A stretch of DNA of 49,647 nucleotides from Myxococcota bacterium (GTDB lineage Bacteria > Myxococcota_A > UBA796 > JAFGLY01), in the NCBI GenBank assembly GCA_024276675.1, contig JAJRWT010000117.1:1-49647 (forward strand), given 5' to 3'. The notes under the pieces are model-generated. The model saw only the letters and a list, made by a program, of their open reading frames with translations. It searched no databases and was not told the origin of the DNA. Below are positions 33,411 to 42,012 of this stretch, piece after piece. The position numbers were made by a program, and so were the translations under genes. How positions within the stretch are numbered: position 1 is the stretch's first letter; each line of letters begins with the position of its first letter.

Positions 33411-34439
33411 GTGGGTTTTGACAGCCCCTTCCCATTGCTGACCCACGATGTCGCCATAGACCTGGGGACAGCCAACACGCTCATCGCCCAGAAGGGGCGC
33501 GGTATCGTCCTGGATGAACCATCCGTGGTGGCGGTTCGCCAGGACCAGTCACAACGCCAGGTCGTGGCGGTCGGCACCGAAGCCAAGCAGATGCTGGGGC
33601 GCACCCCCGAGTCCATCTCCGCCGCTCGCCCACTCCGGCACGGTACCATCATCGACTACCACGTGGCCGAAGCCATGCTGCGCTACTTCTTTGCAAGAGC
33701 AGTGGGCCAACGCGGTTTTTTCAAACCTCGCGTCGCGGTCTGCGTGCCCCACCAACTGGAAGAAGTCGAACGTCGCGCCGTGCAGGAATCCGCCAGGGCC
33801 GCCGGCGGCGGTGAAATCCACCTCATCGAGGGGGTCCTGGCCGCAGCCCTCGGCGCCGAGCTTCCCATCATGGATCCCGTTGGGACGATGATCTGCGACA
33901 TCGGCGCAGGTACCGCAGAGATGGCGGTGATCTCCCTGGGGGGAATCGTAAGCGGCAGAACAGACAAGACCGCCGGCGATGAAATGGACCAGGCCATCGT
34001 GGAATGGATGGCTGATGAACACCGGGTACTCATAGGCGAAAACACCGCCGAGACAATCAAGCTAGAAATCGGTCGTGCAAGGGAGTCCGCCAATCCCAGG
34101 ATCTTCGCAGTCAACACCAGGGATCTCAACACTGGCACCCCCCGAAAACTGGAAATTTCGAGCGACGGCGTCGCCGGGGCCCTGGCTCCCATCATCCGGC
34201 AGTTAATAGAAGCCATCAGGCTCACCCTGGAAGCCACCCCCCCCGAGCTTGCCGCGGACATCCTGGACTCCGGCCTGGTCCTCTCCGGAGGCAGCGCCCT
34301 GCTGCCCGGTCTCTGCGAGGAAATACGCGACTGTACCGGCCTGCCCGTGGTCCTGGCTCCCGACCCCCTGCGAAGCGTGGCTCACGGTGCCGCCATCGCC
34401 ATCGAGAACCGGCGGGTCCTCCAGGAGATCTCCCGATAG
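33411..34439 (+). CDS. mreB: Actin-like rod-shape protein MreB
   Basis: Protein of 342 residues, the standard MreB length. The phosphate-1 motif is DVAIDLGTANTLIAQKGRGI, followed by LDEPSVVAV. The phosphate-2 motif reads ICDIGAGTAEMAVISLGGIV, where DIGGGTTE is usual. The adenosine motif is LVLSGGSALLPGL. MreB filaments guide cell-wall synthesis along the inner membrane. The start is GTG 33411. mreC, mreD and rodA are not next to it; the gene stands between the zinc-ribbon gene and a convergent LpxH-like gene. It is either a divergent main copy or a second paralogue. Confidence 0.9.
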   Translation: MGFDSPFPLLTHDVAIDLGTANTLIAQKGRGIVLDEPSVVAVRQDQSQRQVVAVGTEAKQMLGRTPESISAARPLRHGTIIDYHVAEAMLRYFFARAVGQRGFFKPRVAVCVPHQLEEVERRAVQESARAAGGGEIHLIEGVLAAALGAELPIMDPVGTMICDIGAGTAEMAVISLGGIVSGRTDKTAGDEMDQAIVEWMADEHRVLIGENTAETIKLEIGRARESANPRIFAVNTRDLNTGTPRKLEISSDGVAGALAPIIRQLIEAIRLTLEATPPELAADILDSGLVLSGGSALLPGLCEEIRDCTGLPVVLAPDPLRSVAHGAAIAIENRRVLQEISR

Positions 34440-34507
34440 GCCGCAGCACCGCAAGATGATCCTGGGCCGGATTCCCCCGCGGTACACCAGGAGCCGTCCC
34501 AGGCGAT

Positions 34508-35203
34508 TCAGCGATCCCACTCGAAACGGAACCCGGGCTCACCATCGCGTACCTCCAACACGCATCCCCCGCGGTCATGGGCGCCCAGGCGTACGAGAGT
34601 CCCCTTGCCCAGGTCAATGAAGGCCGGAGAATGGCTGTGCCCAAGCACTACCACTCCGGGGCCATCTTCGAGCACCTGCCGGGCAAAGCGGCGTTGCGCG
34701 GCCAGCAGGGCCGGGGACGGGACGGAGTCTTCGTGGGCCGCCCCCGCAATCCGGCCAAGGAATCTCCAGGCCGAAGAACGGGGCATGGTGTTCAGGATGC
34801 CGGCAAAGGTCTTTCCCCGCAGCAGGCCCCTGGCCAGCCGGTAGGAAAGCCCCGAGTCCGCCTGGTCTCCATGGGCCAGCACGAAACGGCGCCCGTCAAA
34901 CGACACATCCAAGCTGTTGGCCAGTGCAACCCTGGCCAGGCTCCGAAGACCGTGGGCGGCGAAGTCATGGTTTCCACGCAACACGGTGACATGTACGCCC
35001 CTGTCGGACAGCGCCCGCAAGGCCTGCAACACCGGGACATACTGGGGAAACGGCTGGCCCCTCCATTCCCACCAGCGGTGGAATATGTCGCCCAGGAGAT
35101 ACAGACCGTCTGCATCTATGCCCACCGTCCACTCCACGAAGCGTTCCTGGACAGGGTCGTCGGGGCCGTCCAGGTGAGCATCGGATAGCAACAAGAAGCG
35201 CAT
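34508..35203 (-). CDS. LpxH-like metallophosphoesterase (UDP-diacylglucosamine diphosphatase)
   Basis: Protein of 231 residues with the calcineurin-type metal motifs in order: LLLSDAHLDGP, LYLLGDIFHRWW, LRGNHDFAAHG, LAHGDQADSG and LGHSHSPAFIDLG. Length, the GDIFHRWWEW block and the HGDQ...LSYRL stretch fit LpxH, which cleaves UDP-diacylglucosamine in lipid A synthesis at the inner membrane. LpxH variants such as LpxG or an unrelated phosphoesterase remain possible. It is divergent from the corrinoid operon. Confidence 0.78.
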   Translation of the reverse strand: MRFLLLSDAHLDGPDDPVQERFVEWTVGIDADGLYLLGDIFHRWWEWRGQPFPQYVPVLQALRALSDRGVHVTVLRGNHDFAAHGLRSLARVALANSLDVSFDGRRFVLAHGDQADSGLSYRLARGLLRGKTFAGILNTMPRSSAWRFLGRIAGAAHEDSVPSPALLAAQRRFARQVLEDGPGVVVLGHSHSPAFIDLGKGTLVRLGAHDRGGCVLEVRDGEPGFRFEWDR

Positions 35204-35421
35204 GATGGTGTATTAACAACCTGCCGCTCCCGGGGGCATGGGAAGCGACGGGAGCCGTCGGGAAAGCTCGGCGCCACTTGCTACTGCGCCTGATGCGGCA
35301 ACGAGTGGATCGGCTCCGGCCCACGGGCCTGCCGCTGAAGGGGCGTCTTGCTCTCTTCTCCAGGAAGTGGTATCCCAAGCAGCGTATCCGTCCCCTCCAC
35401 ACCTTCTCCCGGAGCGAATTC

Positions 35422-36063
35422 ATGTCCACACCAGGCCTGGAAGACATGCAGCAAGCCGTGATCAACGGCAACATCCGCCTTGCAAGACAACTGGCAAAGG
35501 AGCTGGTGGAATCGGGCGCAGATCTTTTGCAGGCCATCGAACGAGGCTTTGCACCCGGCATACGCCGTGTTGGAGAGCTTTGGGAAGAGGGGGAGTATTT
35601 TCTCCCCGAGCTGGTGCAGGGCGCCGAGGCCATGAAGGCCGCCATGGACACGATCCACCCGGCCCTGGAGGCCCGGCAGGGCCGAAGGGAGCCCAGGGGC
35701 AGGGTGGTAATAGGCACCGTACAGGGCGACCTGCACGACATTGGCAAGACCCTTGTGGCAACTCTGCTACGAGCCAATGGCTTTCAAGTCCACGATCTGG
35801 GCAACGACGTCCCCATCCAGGCGTTCATCCGCAAGGCCACCGAAGTGGGCGCGGACATCGTCGCTGGTTCCGCCCTTCTCACCACCACCATGCCGGGCCA
35901 GAAGGCCCTGGTGGACGCCGTGGCAGAGGCAGGTCTCAGCGATTCGCTGAAGGTGATGGTGGGCGGTTCACCGACCACTGCCCGGTGGGCTGCCCAGATC
36001 GGAGCCGCGCACGCCGAAAACGCACAGCGGGCCGTACAGGTGGCCATGGAGCTGGTTTCGTGA
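35422..36063 (+). CDS. Corrinoid (methyl carrier) protein, MttC-like
   Basis: Protein of 213 residues in the two-domain plan of methyltransferase corrinoid proteins: a helical cap (QAVINGNIRLARQLAKELVE, ELWEEGEYFLPELVQGAEAM), then the cobalamin domain with DLHDIGKTLVATLLRANG, in which Asp103-x-His105-x-x-Gly108 holds the cobalt through His, and VHDLGNDVP. It carries a methyl group between a methylamine-type donor and a methyl acceptor. GGAG lies eight bases before ATG 35422. Its stop overlaps the next start by four bases (GTGA). It is the B12-module counterpart of MetH in this operon. Confidence 0.93.
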   Translation: MSTPGLEDMQQAVINGNIRLARQLAKELVESGADLLQAIERGFAPGIRRVGELWEEGEYFLPELVQGAEAMKAAMDTIHPALEARQGRREPRGRVVIGTVQGDLHDIGKTLVATLLRANGFQVHDLGNDVPIQAFIRKATEVGADIVAGSALLTTTMPGQKALVDAVAEAGLSDSLKVMVGGSPTTARWAAQIGAAHAENAQRAVQVAMELVS

Positions 36064-36947
36064 AAGATTTCAAGGAACGGCTCAGCCATGGCCCCCCCCT
36101 GATCCTGGACGGCGGCCTGTCGGCCATCATGATCGCCCAGGGCCTGCCCGCTGGCGCTCCCCCTGAACTCTGGGTCCTGGAAAAACCGGGACAAATATCC
36201 ACTATCCACCACCGGTACGTGCAGGCAGGATCCCAGGCCCTGCACTCTTGCACCTTCGGCGCCAACCCGCTGCGTCTTTCGGCTTTCGGACTGGGCCACC
36301 AGTGCCAACGCATCAACACCGAAGCCATCGCCCTCGCCCGCGAATCGGGTGTTCGCTACGTACTGGGCGACATCGGCCCCACGGGTGAATACCTGCCGCC
36401 GGTGGGTACGGGTGACCAGCACGCCTGGCGGGAATCCTTCCACCAACAGGGCAGGATCATGGCCCGGGCCGGCGTAGACGCCTTCCACCTCGAAACCATG
36501 AGCGACCTGCGCGAGGCACTCATCGCCCTGGAAGCCCTGCAAGACGCCGCTCCCGGCATTCCCATCATGGCCTCCCTCACTTTCGACCGCAAGCCCAGGG
36601 GGTTTTTCACCATAATGGGCGATCCGCTGCTGCCCTCGCTCCAGGCCCTGGCGGACTCGGGGGCCCATGCCGTGGGAGCCAACTGCACTCTCACCAGCCC
36701 CGACATGCTGGAACTGGCCCGCCTGGCCACGGCCACCATCCGGGTCCCCCTGGTGCTCCAGCCCAACGCAGGCCAGCCCATCATCTCCTCCCAGGGCATC
36801 CGATACGACCAGGATCCCGCCGGCTACGCCTCCGACGCCATGGCCATGGCGGATCTGGGGGTGCGCGTGCTGGGTGGCTGCTGCGGCACCGATCCCCGCT
36901 TCATCGCCGCTCTACAGAACATGCTCCTCCGCCAGGGGCAGGCATGA
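36060..36947 (+). CDS. Homocysteine S-methyltransferase domain protein
   Basis: Protein of 295 residues, a TIM barrel. It begins VKDFKERLSHGPPLILDGGL and has the three zinc cysteines of the Hcy methyltransferase family: Cys209 in VGANCTLTSPDM and Cys274-Cys275 in LGGCCGTDPRFI. It lacks the folate, B12 and activation domains, so it corresponds to module 1 of MetH or to a betaine-homocysteine methyltransferase relative. I infer it moves the methyl group from the corrinoid protein to homocysteine, giving methionine. GTG 36060 overlaps the corrinoid gene, and its TGA overlaps the next ATG (ATGA), so the three genes are coupled. Confidence 0.9.
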   Translation: MKDFKERLSHGPPLILDGGLSAIMIAQGLPAGAPPELWVLEKPGQISTIHHRYVQAGSQALHSCTFGANPLRLSAFGLGHQCQRINTEAIALARESGVRYVLGDIGPTGEYLPPVGTGDQHAWRESFHQQGRIMARAGVDAFHLETMSDLREALIALEALQDAAPGIPIMASLTFDRKPRGFFTIMGDPLLPSLQALADSGAHAVGANCTLTSPDMLELARLATATIRVPLVLQPNAGQPIISSQGIRYDQDPAGYASDAMAMADLGVRVLGGCCGTDPRFIAALQNMLLRQGQA

Positions 36948-37663
36948 TCCCCCCATCTCCCGTGCTCTCGTTACAACTGGAGTTGGCCCGGGAGGATCTC
37001 ATGGAGTTCCTTGACTACCCTCCGGGTCACTCACCACCGCGACGCATGGAACCCCTCATGGCCCAGGCCCTGGCCACGGCCTCGCGCCTGGTGGCTGCCA
37101 GGGGAGCCTTCGTCCACGCGGCCCCGGAAAAAGCCGGCCAACTGCTGCTGCCCCCCCGGGAAGCATCCCACCTGGTTCTGGGCCTGGTGACCATCGGAGC
37201 GGCACTGGAACAGGCGGTAACGAGCCTCACCCGGGAAGGCATGATGACGGCTGCCCTCATGTTGGACGCCGCCGGAAGCGCCGCCGCCGAACGAGCCGCC
37301 GACCAGTTGGGAGCAGTCATAGTGGGCCAGGAACGGGCCCCCGGTCCCGTGGCATGCAGGCTGAGCCCCGGATACGGCGACTGGCCCATCAGCGCCCAAC
37401 CCTCCCTGCTGGCCTCGCTCCCCGCAACGAGCCTGGGGGTCTCCCTCACTCCCGGCCACATGATGCTCCCGCGCAAGAGCATCTCCTTCGCCATGTGGCT
37501 GGACTCCGACGGAGCCGGCCTCCCCGCGAGGCGCGGGTGCAAGTATTGTTCACTGCTTCACTGCCGCTACCGGGAAAGGCGGACCCACGAGGCTGTCGAG
37601 CATTCTGAATCCAACACGCGACAGCCTCCTGGTAATTCCGCCTCGCCCGGGGCTACGCCGTGA
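36944..37663 (+). CDS. MetH-type activation (AdoMet-binding) domain protein
   Basis: Protein of 239 residues with the hallmark of the B12-dependent methionine synthase activation domain: ACRLSPGYGDWPISAQ, then SLGVSLTPGHMMLPRKSISF and MWLD. Residues 190-212 hold a cysteine cluster, GCKYCSLLHCRYR. In MetH this domain binds AdoMet and remethylates the cobalamin after oxidation. Stand-alone copies beside corrinoid methyltransferases exist. The four-base overlap with the Hcy gene makes this a separate repair part of the same system. The last 25 residues look disordered. Confidence 0.85.
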   Translation: MIPPSPVLSLQLELAREDLMEFLDYPPGHSPPRRMEPLMAQALATASRLVAARGAFVHAAPEKAGQLLLPPREASHLVLGLVTIGAALEQAVTSLTREGMMTAALMLDAAGSAAAERAADQLGAVIVGQERAPGPVACRLSPGYGDWPISAQPSLLASLPATSLGVSLTPGHMMLPRKSISFAMWLDSDGAGLPARRGCKYCSLLHCRYRERRTHEAVEHSESNTRQPPGNSASPGATP

Positions 37664-37672
37664 TGTGGCAAG

Positions 37673-37685
37673 CCCGTTCAACGGG
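37673..37685. promoter_or_regulatory. Short inverted repeat before the MttB-like gene
   Basis: CCCGTT and AACGGG, separated by one base, form a small dyad in the 120-base gap before the MttB-superfamily gene. It could be an operator or a weak stem. I found no clear promoter in this gap, so the gene may be read from the operon promoter upstream. Confidence 0.2.
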
Positions 37686-37783
37686 ATAATGATTTCGCTC
37701 ACCAGGCCGCTTCAACACCCGGAAACCCGGGTCCCCACGAAGATGGCGCTCAGCCACCCCCCAAAACCCAAGGGATTTTTACC

Positions 37784-39238
37784 ATGGCCGCCTTCAGACC
37801 CACGCTCCAACTGCTGGAAAGACAAGACACCGAGCTGGTTCTATCCCAGGCTCTCGCCGTACTGGAAACGGCAGGTGTCCTGGTGGAAAACCCGGAAGCC
37901 CGCAACCTGCTGGCCGAGGCCGGAGCCCGCACGGATGGCGCCCGCATCAAGATTCCTCCCGAAATCGTCCAGGACTCCATCTCCACGGTGCCATCCCGAA
38001 TCTTGGTCTACGACCGCGACGGGGATCTGGCCATGGACCTGGGGGGGGACCGGGTACACTTCGATCCGGGGTCGGCGGCAATACACATCTTTGACCTGGG
38101 CTCCAATCGCCGCCGCCAGGTCACCACAACCGATGCAGTGACATTGACCCGCCTGGTGGATCAGCTCCCCAACTACGCCGCGCAGGCCACCGCGCTGGCT
38201 CCGGCGGACGTACCCGGGGAAATCTGTGATCGATACCGCCTCTACCTGGTACTGAAACACTCGAGCAAGCCCGTGGTCACCGGCACCTTCCTCAAAGACG
38301 GCTTCGCGCCCATGAAAGCCATGCTGGCCGCTGTCAGGGGGGGCGAACGGGAACTGGCGGAGCGCCCGTTGGCCATCTTCGACTGCTGCCCCAGCCCGCC
38401 CCTGAAGTGGAGCGATCTCACCTGCCAGGCTCTCATGGACTGCGCTCGTTCCGGCATTCCCGCGGAACTGGTCTCCATGCCCCTCACCGGCGCCACGTCG
38501 CCCGTGACCCTGCGCGAGGCGGTGGTTCAACACTGCGCCGAAAACCTCTCGGGCATAGTCATCCACCAACTTGCGGCCTCTGGCTCACCCATCATCTACG
38601 GCGGCTCTCCCGCCGCCTTCGACATGCGAAGAGGCACAACGCCAATGGGTGCCATCGAAACCATGATGATGGATGCTGCCTACGCCCAGGTGGGTAAGCA
38701 CCTGGGCATCCCCACCCACGCCTACATGGCGCTCTCCGATTCGAAGTGCCCCGACTTCCAGGCCGGTTTCGAAACGGGCATCGGGGCGGTGCTGGCGGCG
38801 CTGGCTGGAATCAACGTGGTATCGGGTCCGGGGATGCTGGACTTCGAGATGTGTCAATCGTTGGAAAAGGTGCTGCTGGACCACGACATCTGCGGCATGG
38901 CCCTACGCCTCGTGCGCGGAATCGAAAAACGCGACGGCGATGCCGTTTCCCTCATCAACGAGTTGGTCTCCATGTCGGGCTTCCTCTCCCATGATCACAC
39001 CAGGCGCTTCTGGCGCCGGGAACTGACCATCCCCTCCGCCCTGGTGGACCGCGACACCTACGGAGACTGGGAACGAGCGGGGGCTCGATGGGCTCACCAA
39101 CGAGCCCACGACGATCTCATGCACCGCACATCCTTCTCGGATTTTCCCACTCTCGATCCCCAACGCTCCTCTCTTCTCGATGAAATGATGCTGGCCGAAG
39201 CCAGGGCCGTGGGCCTGGAACGTCTTCCCAGGCCGTAG
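37784..39238 (+). CDS. MttB-superfamily methyltransferase, no pyrrolysine
   Basis: Protein of 484 residues across the whole family fold (MAAFRPTLQLLERQDTELVL; VLVENPEARNLLAEAGARTD; GDRVHFDPGSAAIHIFDLGS; GSPIIYGGSPAAFDMRRG). Trimethylamine methyltransferase MttB has an in-frame amber codon for pyrrolysine; here the frame is continuous, as in the MtgB, MtpB and MtcB enzymes that demethylate quaternary amines such as glycine betaine, proline betaine or carnitine. The substrate cannot be read. It probably methylates the corrinoid protein of the same cluster. AAGGGA lies eight bases before ATG 37784. It ends at the edge of a repeat copy. Confidence 0.9.
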   Translation: MAAFRPTLQLLERQDTELVLSQALAVLETAGVLVENPEARNLLAEAGARTDGARIKIPPEIVQDSISTVPSRILVYDRDGDLAMDLGGDRVHFDPGSAAIHIFDLGSNRRRQVTTTDAVTLTRLVDQLPNYAAQATALAPADVPGEICDRYRLYLVLKHSSKPVVTGTFLKDGFAPMKAMLAAVRGGERELAERPLAIFDCCPSPPLKWSDLTCQALMDCARSGIPAELVSMPLTGATSPVTLREAVVQHCAENLSGIVIHQLAASGSPIIYGGSPAAFDMRRGTTPMGAIETMMMDAAYAQVGKHLGIPTHAYMALSDSKCPDFQAGFETGIGAVLAALAGINVVSGPGMLDFEMCQSLEKVLLDHDICGMALRLVRGIEKRDGDAVSLINELVSMSGFLSHDHTRRFWRRELTIPSALVDRDTYGDWERAGARWAHQRAHDDLMHRTSFSDFPTLDPQRSSLLDEMMLAEARAVGLERLPRP

Positions 39239-39365
39239 AACACTGATCCGGCTACCAGGCATCGTGGCCATGGCGTTGGGCGAGTCCAGGTGCGGGCGCT
39301 GAAAGCAATACCGGCTTGACCGAAGGGGGCCGTTCCGGCGATGGGAGCCTTTTCAGGACGGGAAC
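39239..39365 (+). repeat. Diverged copy of the interspersed element
   Basis: The right end GGCGATGGGAGCCTTTTCAG to GGGAAC (39338-39365) matches the family well. The left half is weakly similar (GAACACTGATCCGG). It starts directly after the MttB-like stop and holds the last three codons and stop of the convergent nitroreductase gene. Confidence 0.5.
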
Positions 39366-40153
39366 TCTTCAAGCAACATGGAGCGAAGCAACTGCTCCAG
39401 GGGTTTCATCTTTTCGCTGTAATAGCGGATCTTTCCCTGAAGCCCCCCACGCAGGTTGGTGAGCCTTCCGCCAACGCGCATCTTGTCGGCCCAACGCTGC
39501 ATTCCATCGGCATCGGCTGCCGGATAGGCCCCCATACCGACGACGGCCCTGGAGGGCTGGCGCGGCGGCACCACCGGCCGGATGCCGCCCTTGGCGGGCT
39601 TGCCCACCACCAGGGTCATCAGGGGGAGAACCCGCTGCGGCAGGCGCAGGCTGCGGCGGATGTGAGGGGCGTCCAGCAAGCCCGTTCGCCCATCATCAGA
39701 GAGCATGATGGTGGCATATCCCATGGACTCGGCAGCGAGGCACATGGCCATGGCGGCGATGGAGGAGTTCATCACGGCCATGGTGTACAGGGTAGACGGC
39801 GCGCCCGGGTCATGGAACACTCCGGCGGCCCGGTGCAGATCGGCGCAGACCATTATTCCCAGGGGCGCCGAAAAGGGCAGCGCAGCCCCCAGCACATCCT
39901 TCCACTGGGCGCTGTTCATCACGATGAAGGTCCAGGTCTGCATGTTGGCCGTGCTGGGGGCGAATCGGCCAGCGTCCAGGATCCTCTCCAGGTGGACCGA
40001 GGGCACGGCTTCACCCGTGAAGCGCCTGCATGAACGACGATCAAGGATCCGATCCAGAAGATCAGGGCTCTGCCCAACAGGCGGTTTTTCAGTAAAAAGG
40101 CCCTTCAAAGCTCTGCTCCAACGCAGTATGTCCAGGTGTTCGGGAATGCTCAT
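39353..40153 (-). CDS. Nitroreductase-family protein
   Basis: Protein of 266 residues. ILDRRSCRRFTGEAV at the start and RFAPSTANMQTWTFIVM are the FMN-binding signature of nitroreductases, with SSIAAMAMCLAAESMGYATIML and VVGKPAKGGIRPVVPP following. These enzymes use NAD(P)H and FMN to reduce nitro groups, flavins or quinones; the substrate here is unknown. ATG 40153 has CGGAG seven bases upstream. The stop codon lies inside the right end of an interspersed repeat copy, so the C terminus (EFPS) comes from the element. Confidence 0.88.
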   Translation of the reverse strand: MSIPEHLDILRWSRALKGLFTEKPPVGQSPDLLDRILDRRSCRRFTGEAVPSVHLERILDAGRFAPSTANMQTWTFIVMNSAQWKDVLGAALPFSAPLGIMVCADLHRAAGVFHDPGAPSTLYTMAVMNSSIAAMAMCLAAESMGYATIMLSDDGRTGLLDAPHIRRSLRLPQRVLPLMTLVVGKPAKGGIRPVVPPRQPSRAVVGMGAYPAADADGMQRWADKMRVGGRLTNLRGGLQGKIRYYSEKMKPLEQLLRSMLLEEFPS

Positions 40154-40314
40154 GGAATGCTCCGCTGTGTTGTCAAGAGACGGCCCCCGGAAATGGAGCC
40201 GTCCGTACAGGTACCAACAGGATCGCCACACAACCAGTGGGTTGACCAAACCTTGTCTGTCAACACCCCAATTCTCCTGCTACCCTTGGGAACAAAGAGC
40301 AAGAGGGGATTTCA

Positions 40315-41904
40315 ATGAACCAGCAGCCTCGACTCCCCCACCAACCCCTGTCCCCACTCGGCATCCAGGTACCCGCTTCCCGCTGCGGTGCCGCCAGAAT
40401 CCCCCTGGAACTACCGCGCGGCATTCCAATGGCCGGATACTCCATCATGGGGAAAAGAGGCCGCAAGGGAACCAACCGCCTCTTCGCCAGGGCCATCTAC
40501 CTGGAGGACTCCAGGGGGCACGTCGCCGCCATCTGCGTCGTAGACCTGATGAGCGCCTCGCACTACCTGCTGGCGAGAAGCGCCGAAATCCTCGGCGGGC
40601 AGGGGTTGGCCCTCGACGAGTCCAACATTGTTCTGTCAGGCACCCACACCCACACGGGGCCAGGGCATTACTTCCACAACGGGCTCTTCGACACCTACGC
40701 TTCAAAGAGCATGACCCGGCAGTTCGACAGGCGCATCACCGAGTCCATGGCCCAGAGCATCGCCCTGGCCATCACACAGGCCTGCCACAAAGCAATTCCC
40801 GCCCGTGTGAAGGTGGACATCCGCAAGCTCTGGGGCGCCAGCAACAGTCGCAGCCTGGAATCCTTCAAGGCCAATCCACTGGCTGCACGTTGGAACGAGC
40901 CGGGGATGCCCGGTGCCACTTCGCTGGATCTCACCGAAACCCAGAAGGCAGTGGATCCCAGGGTCGTTGTACTCTCAGCCTGGGATGCCAGGAATGATCT
41001 CATCGCCGCCTTTGCCACCTTCGGCTGCCACAATACCGCCACAGGCCCAAAGACCCGCTTCTACGACCCCGACTGGACAGGCCGTGCGGCAATACTCCTG
41101 GAGCGACACTACGCATCGCGACGCCGCAAGCCAGTGGTGGCCGTCGGCATGGGGGCCTCCGGTGATGTCTCCCCCCTCCCCATGGACAACGACGGTAAAC
41201 GCGAACACAGCCTGGACCAGGGGCCGGCGCTGGCAGCCTTTGTGGGGACCAGGGTCTTCCAGGCGATGCTGGAGGCCTGTGAAAGCTCCACGCGGCCTTT
41301 GGACATCCGCTTGCGCTGTCACTACCAGGAGTGGCGCCCGGCAGAGGTAATACGCAAGCAACGGCGTGGCGATCCCATCGAAAGCGCGCTGCCTCCCCTG
41401 GCCCATTGGTGCATGGGAGCGCCCGCACTGGGGGGAGCGGAAGACGGTCGCAGCTATCTCCACCCCCTTGCCCCCGAGGGAATGACCGGCTCCCATTTTC
41501 CACCCCGGCACCCGCAGCATCCCAAGCAGATCGCACTTGGACTCTTCGGCTACGTGATCAACATGTTACGTGGCGTCTCTCCATCATCGGTCCATCCCCT
41601 CCACCTCCTTCGAATCCAGGACCACGTGTTTGCGACAGTGCCGGGTGAACCCACGGTCATGACCGCCCACCAGATCCAGGAATCACTCTTGCGGCTGCTG
41701 CCGGTGGAATCGGCCTCGGTGATCGGCTACGCAGGCGACTACGCCGGCTATTTCACCACCACCCATGAATACCTCAAGCAAGCATACGAAGGCGCATCCA
41801 CCATCTATGGGCGTTACACGGTGCCTCATCTGGTTGCTCGCATCGGCATCATGGCCAGGAGCGATGCACAGGCCCCAAGGTTGCCCCAACGTAGGAGCGC
41901 CTGA
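40315..41904 (+). CDS. Neutral/alkaline ceramidase family protein
   Basis: Protein of 529 residues with the ceramidase active-site set: zinc His111 and His113 in LSGTHTHTGPGHYFHN, His239 in GCHNTATGPKTRFYDPDW, nucleophile Ser286 in GASGDVSPL, Glu in VPGEPTVMTAH, and Tyr in GYAGDYAGYFTTTHEY. In Pseudomonas ceramidase His97, His204, Glu411, Tyr448 and Ser274 fill these roles. The family frees fatty acid from N-acylsphingosine. Known secreted enzymes are about 650 residues with a signal peptide; this one has none visible and lacks the usual C-terminal beta domain. Substrate inferred as an N-acyl lipid. GAGGGG precedes ATG 40315. Confidence 0.85.
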   Translation: MNQQPRLPHQPLSPLGIQVPASRCGAARIPLELPRGIPMAGYSIMGKRGRKGTNRLFARAIYLEDSRGHVAAICVVDLMSASHYLLARSAEILGGQGLALDESNIVLSGTHTHTGPGHYFHNGLFDTYASKSMTRQFDRRITESMAQSIALAITQACHKAIPARVKVDIRKLWGASNSRSLESFKANPLAARWNEPGMPGATSLDLTETQKAVDPRVVVLSAWDARNDLIAAFATFGCHNTATGPKTRFYDPDWTGRAAILLERHYASRRRKPVVAVGMGASGDVSPLPMDNDGKREHSLDQGPALAAFVGTRVFQAMLEACESSTRPLDIRLRCHYQEWRPAEVIRKQRRGDPIESALPPLAHWCMGAPALGGAEDGRSYLHPLAPEGMTGSHFPPRHPQHPKQIALGLFGYVINMLRGVSPSSVHPLHLLRIQDHVFATVPGEPTVMTAHQIQESLLRLLPVESASVIGYAGDYAGYFTTTHEYLKQAYEGASTIYGRYTVPHLVARIGIMARSDAQAPRLPQRRSA

Positions 41905-42012
41905 ACCGGCCGTACCGATTCGCCATGCGGGCCTGGTATTTCGGGCTATACGGAAACAACCATCCACGCCGGGAGGATCTCCCCCCCAGGCGGGAAAGGA
42001 GATGCAGGACAA

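Noticed and set aside
35204..35421. Cobalamin, SAM or SAH riboswitch before the corrinoid operon
   Set aside because: No B12 box or conserved SAM-I or SAH core could be read; only short GC-rich stems are visible.
37784..39238. Pyrrolysine-containing trimethylamine methyltransferase
   Set aside because: The frame has no internal TAG, and no pyl genes are in the window.
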